Source: Thermodesulfobacteriota bacterium
GTDB taxonomy: Bacteria; Desulfobacterota; Syntrophobacteria; BM002
DNA length: 6,232 nucleotides
Direction of reading: 5' to 3'
Assembly (NCBI GenBank): GCA_947259475.1
Contig: CAMYLW010000103.1
Span: 1-6,232, forward strand
Shown piece after piece: positions 5,430 to 6,232 of this stretch. The notes beneath the pieces are model-generated. The model did not search any database, had not been told where the DNA came from, and saw nothing but the letters and a program-made list of their open reading frames with translations. The translations under genes were made by a program, and so were the position numbers. Numbering within the stretch: the stretch's first letter is position 1; each line of letters begins with the position of its first letter.

Positions 5430-5434
5430 AGGAG
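5430..5434 (+). promoter_or_regulatory. Shine-Dalgarno deciding the ddl start
   Basis: AGGAG sits 7 nt before ATG 5442. The frame is open back to a TTG at 5370, but the intervening residues (TINNSNYCRMTCRNRR) do not look like Ddl, whereas MDKLTVALLSGG is the typical Ddl N-terminus. Confidence 0.8.
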
Positions 5435-5441
5435 AGCAACC

Positions 5442-6232
5442 ATGGATAAACTAACTGTGGCATTGCTCAGCGGTGGGCGCTCCGCCGAGCGTGAGGTATC
5501 CCTCAAAAGCGGTGAACAAGTTTATCAAGCTTTGGCAAAGGACAAGTATCACATACGCCGCTATGACCCCAGAGACGACCTGGCTCGACTGATGGCAGAA
5601 GCTGAGGAGATCGATGTTGCTTTGATCATCCTCCACGGCCGATACGGCGAAGACGGCACTATCCAAGGACTACTTGAACTTCTGGATATCCCCTATCACG
5701 GCAGTGGCGTTCTTGGCAGTGCTATTGGCATCAACAAAATCCAATCCAAACGATTGTATGAGTATGCCGGCCTGCCGGTATCACCCTACCTGATCCTGGA
5801 TCGGTCCGACCCTGATGCCCAAAACAAGGTCCGGGACGCTTTAGGTTTTCCGGTGGTGGTAAAGCCTGAACATGAGGGCTCAAGCATAGGTCTCAGTATA
5901 GTCGAAGACGCCGGCCACTTCCAGGCAGCGTTAGACTTGGCTGGCCAGTATGACCGACTTGTCCTGCTGGAGAAATACATTGCCGGTACCGAGATCACCG
6001 GTGCGGTTCTCGGCAATCTGAATCCGGAACCCCTGCCATTGGTTGAGATTATCCCCGGCGACAAATATGACTTTTTCGACTACGAGGCGAAGTACAAACC
6101 CGGGGCTACGGAAGAAATCTGTCCTGCTCGTCTCAACGAAGAGTTGACCAAGAAGGCCCAAGACTAGGCAGTGCGAGCCCACCAAGCCCTGAGATGTCGA
6201 GGCTACAGCCGTACCGACATGATTGTCAGTGA
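5442..6232 (+). CDS. ddl: D-alanine--D-alanine ligase (Ddl), with an in-frame TAG and running off the window
   Basis: Ddl is a cytosolic ATP-grasp enzyme that joins two D-alanines for the peptidoglycan pentapeptide. Motifs in order: ALLSGGRSAEREVSLKSG (7-24) with E16 for the first D-Ala site; LHGRYGEDGTIQGLLELL (64-81); YHGSGVLGSAIGINKIQSK (85-103); KPEHEGSSIGLS (141-152) with the catalytic-loop serine; LLEKYIAGTEITGAVLG (175-191); and DYEAKY (213-218) with the active-site tyrosine. Codon 242 (6165-6167) is TAG, giving a 241-residue product; full-length Ddl is about 300-370 residues. After the TAG the same frame continues to the edge as AVRAHQALRCRGYSRTDMIVSD, the region that carries the conserved Arg and the Mg-binding Asp, so the short product would lack ATP/Mg residues and should be inactive. 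The normally conserved glycine in AL-G-C is Arg here (AGA for GGA). A recent pseudogene, a sequence error or stop readthrough would each explain it. Confidence 0.88.
6165..6167 (+). other. In-frame amber codon inside ddl
   Basis: This TAG interrupts recognisable Ddl sequence without any shift in frame. Alignment by eye with E. coli DdlB (LVLKAWTTLGCKGWGR) places it opposite a hydrophobic Leu-like position, so a TTG to TAG change is the simplest origin. Confidence 0.8.

Larger units (their letters stand above)
4631..5441. other. 811-bp gene-free region between divergent dnaA and ddl; candidate origin or control region
   Basis: No convincing gene occupies this stretch. The dnaA-proximal half (4631-5000) has mixed composition, with a consensus -10 hexamer on the minus strand at 4848-4853 and a 9-bp inverted repeat (4864-4872 and 4928-4936). 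The centre (5037-5270) is AT-rich and strongly T/C-biased on the plus strand. It contains the palindrome at 5037-5050, a 10-bp palindrome CCTTATAAGG at 5089-5098, a direct repeat GAATTTTT(T)CCGTT at 5111-5124 and 5173-5185, a DnaA-box-like TTATCAACA at 5184-5192 and a pyrimidine tract at about 5200-5270. The ddl-proximal end has TTATCAAGA (5375-5383) and TTAACAACT (5392-5400). Position next to dnaA, a T-rich tract and box-like sites are what an oriC often shows, but there is no dense cluster of good boxes. Confidence 0.5.

Noticed and set aside
5370..5441. TTG start giving a 24-residue N-terminal extension of Ddl
   Set aside because: The extension is unlike Ddl, and ATG 5442 has a well-placed AGGAG and the canonical N-terminal sequence.

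Overview
The window looks like a piece of a chromosome of about 50% GC, probably from a Desulfobacterota (former Deltaproteobacteria) bacterium or a close relative. This rests on a DnaA whose motifs resemble what I recall of that lineage (an ADTGLGKS P-loop and an FNRxHAT DNA-binding motif), a futalosine-pathway menaquinone gene, and intergenic DNA full of short degenerate repeats of the 'ggcactagacac', 'gacacctgaaacc' and 'ggagtaatggagtg' kind. The taxonomic call is inference from memory; I could not search anything.

Layout: the 3' part of a LivM-type branched-chain amino acid ABC permease (2-547, +) enters from the left edge. A 327-bp repeat-rich spacer follows, then mqnD (875-1711, +), the last step leading to 1,4-dihydroxy-6-naphthoate in menaquinone synthesis. 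A second 322-bp spacer holds a candidate folded element and a large imperfect inverted repeat made of 8-bp units. Next comes a 379-residue cytosolic protein I do not recognise (2034-3173, +). It converges on a dnaA gene read from the minus strand (3275-4630), and a near-perfect 34-bp palindrome sits over the dnaA stop codon. An 811-bp gene-free region (4631-5441) separates dnaA from the divergent ddl gene (D-alanine--D-alanine ligase, 5442 to the right edge). This region is T-rich in its middle and holds a one-mismatch DnaA box and a perfect 14-bp palindrome, so it is a candidate replication origin or dnaA/ddl control region.

The genes do not form one operon or pathway: transport, quinone synthesis, replication initiation and peptidoglycan precursor synthesis are mixed, and each is separated by a long spacer. 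No mobile element, CRISPR array, tRNA or rRNA was seen.

The strongest oddities are an in-frame TAG in ddl at 6165-6167, after which the reading frame continues with recognisable Ddl sequence to the window edge, and the divergent DnaA, with changed Walker A, Walker B, sensor I and DNA-recognition residues, sitting beside a possible origin.
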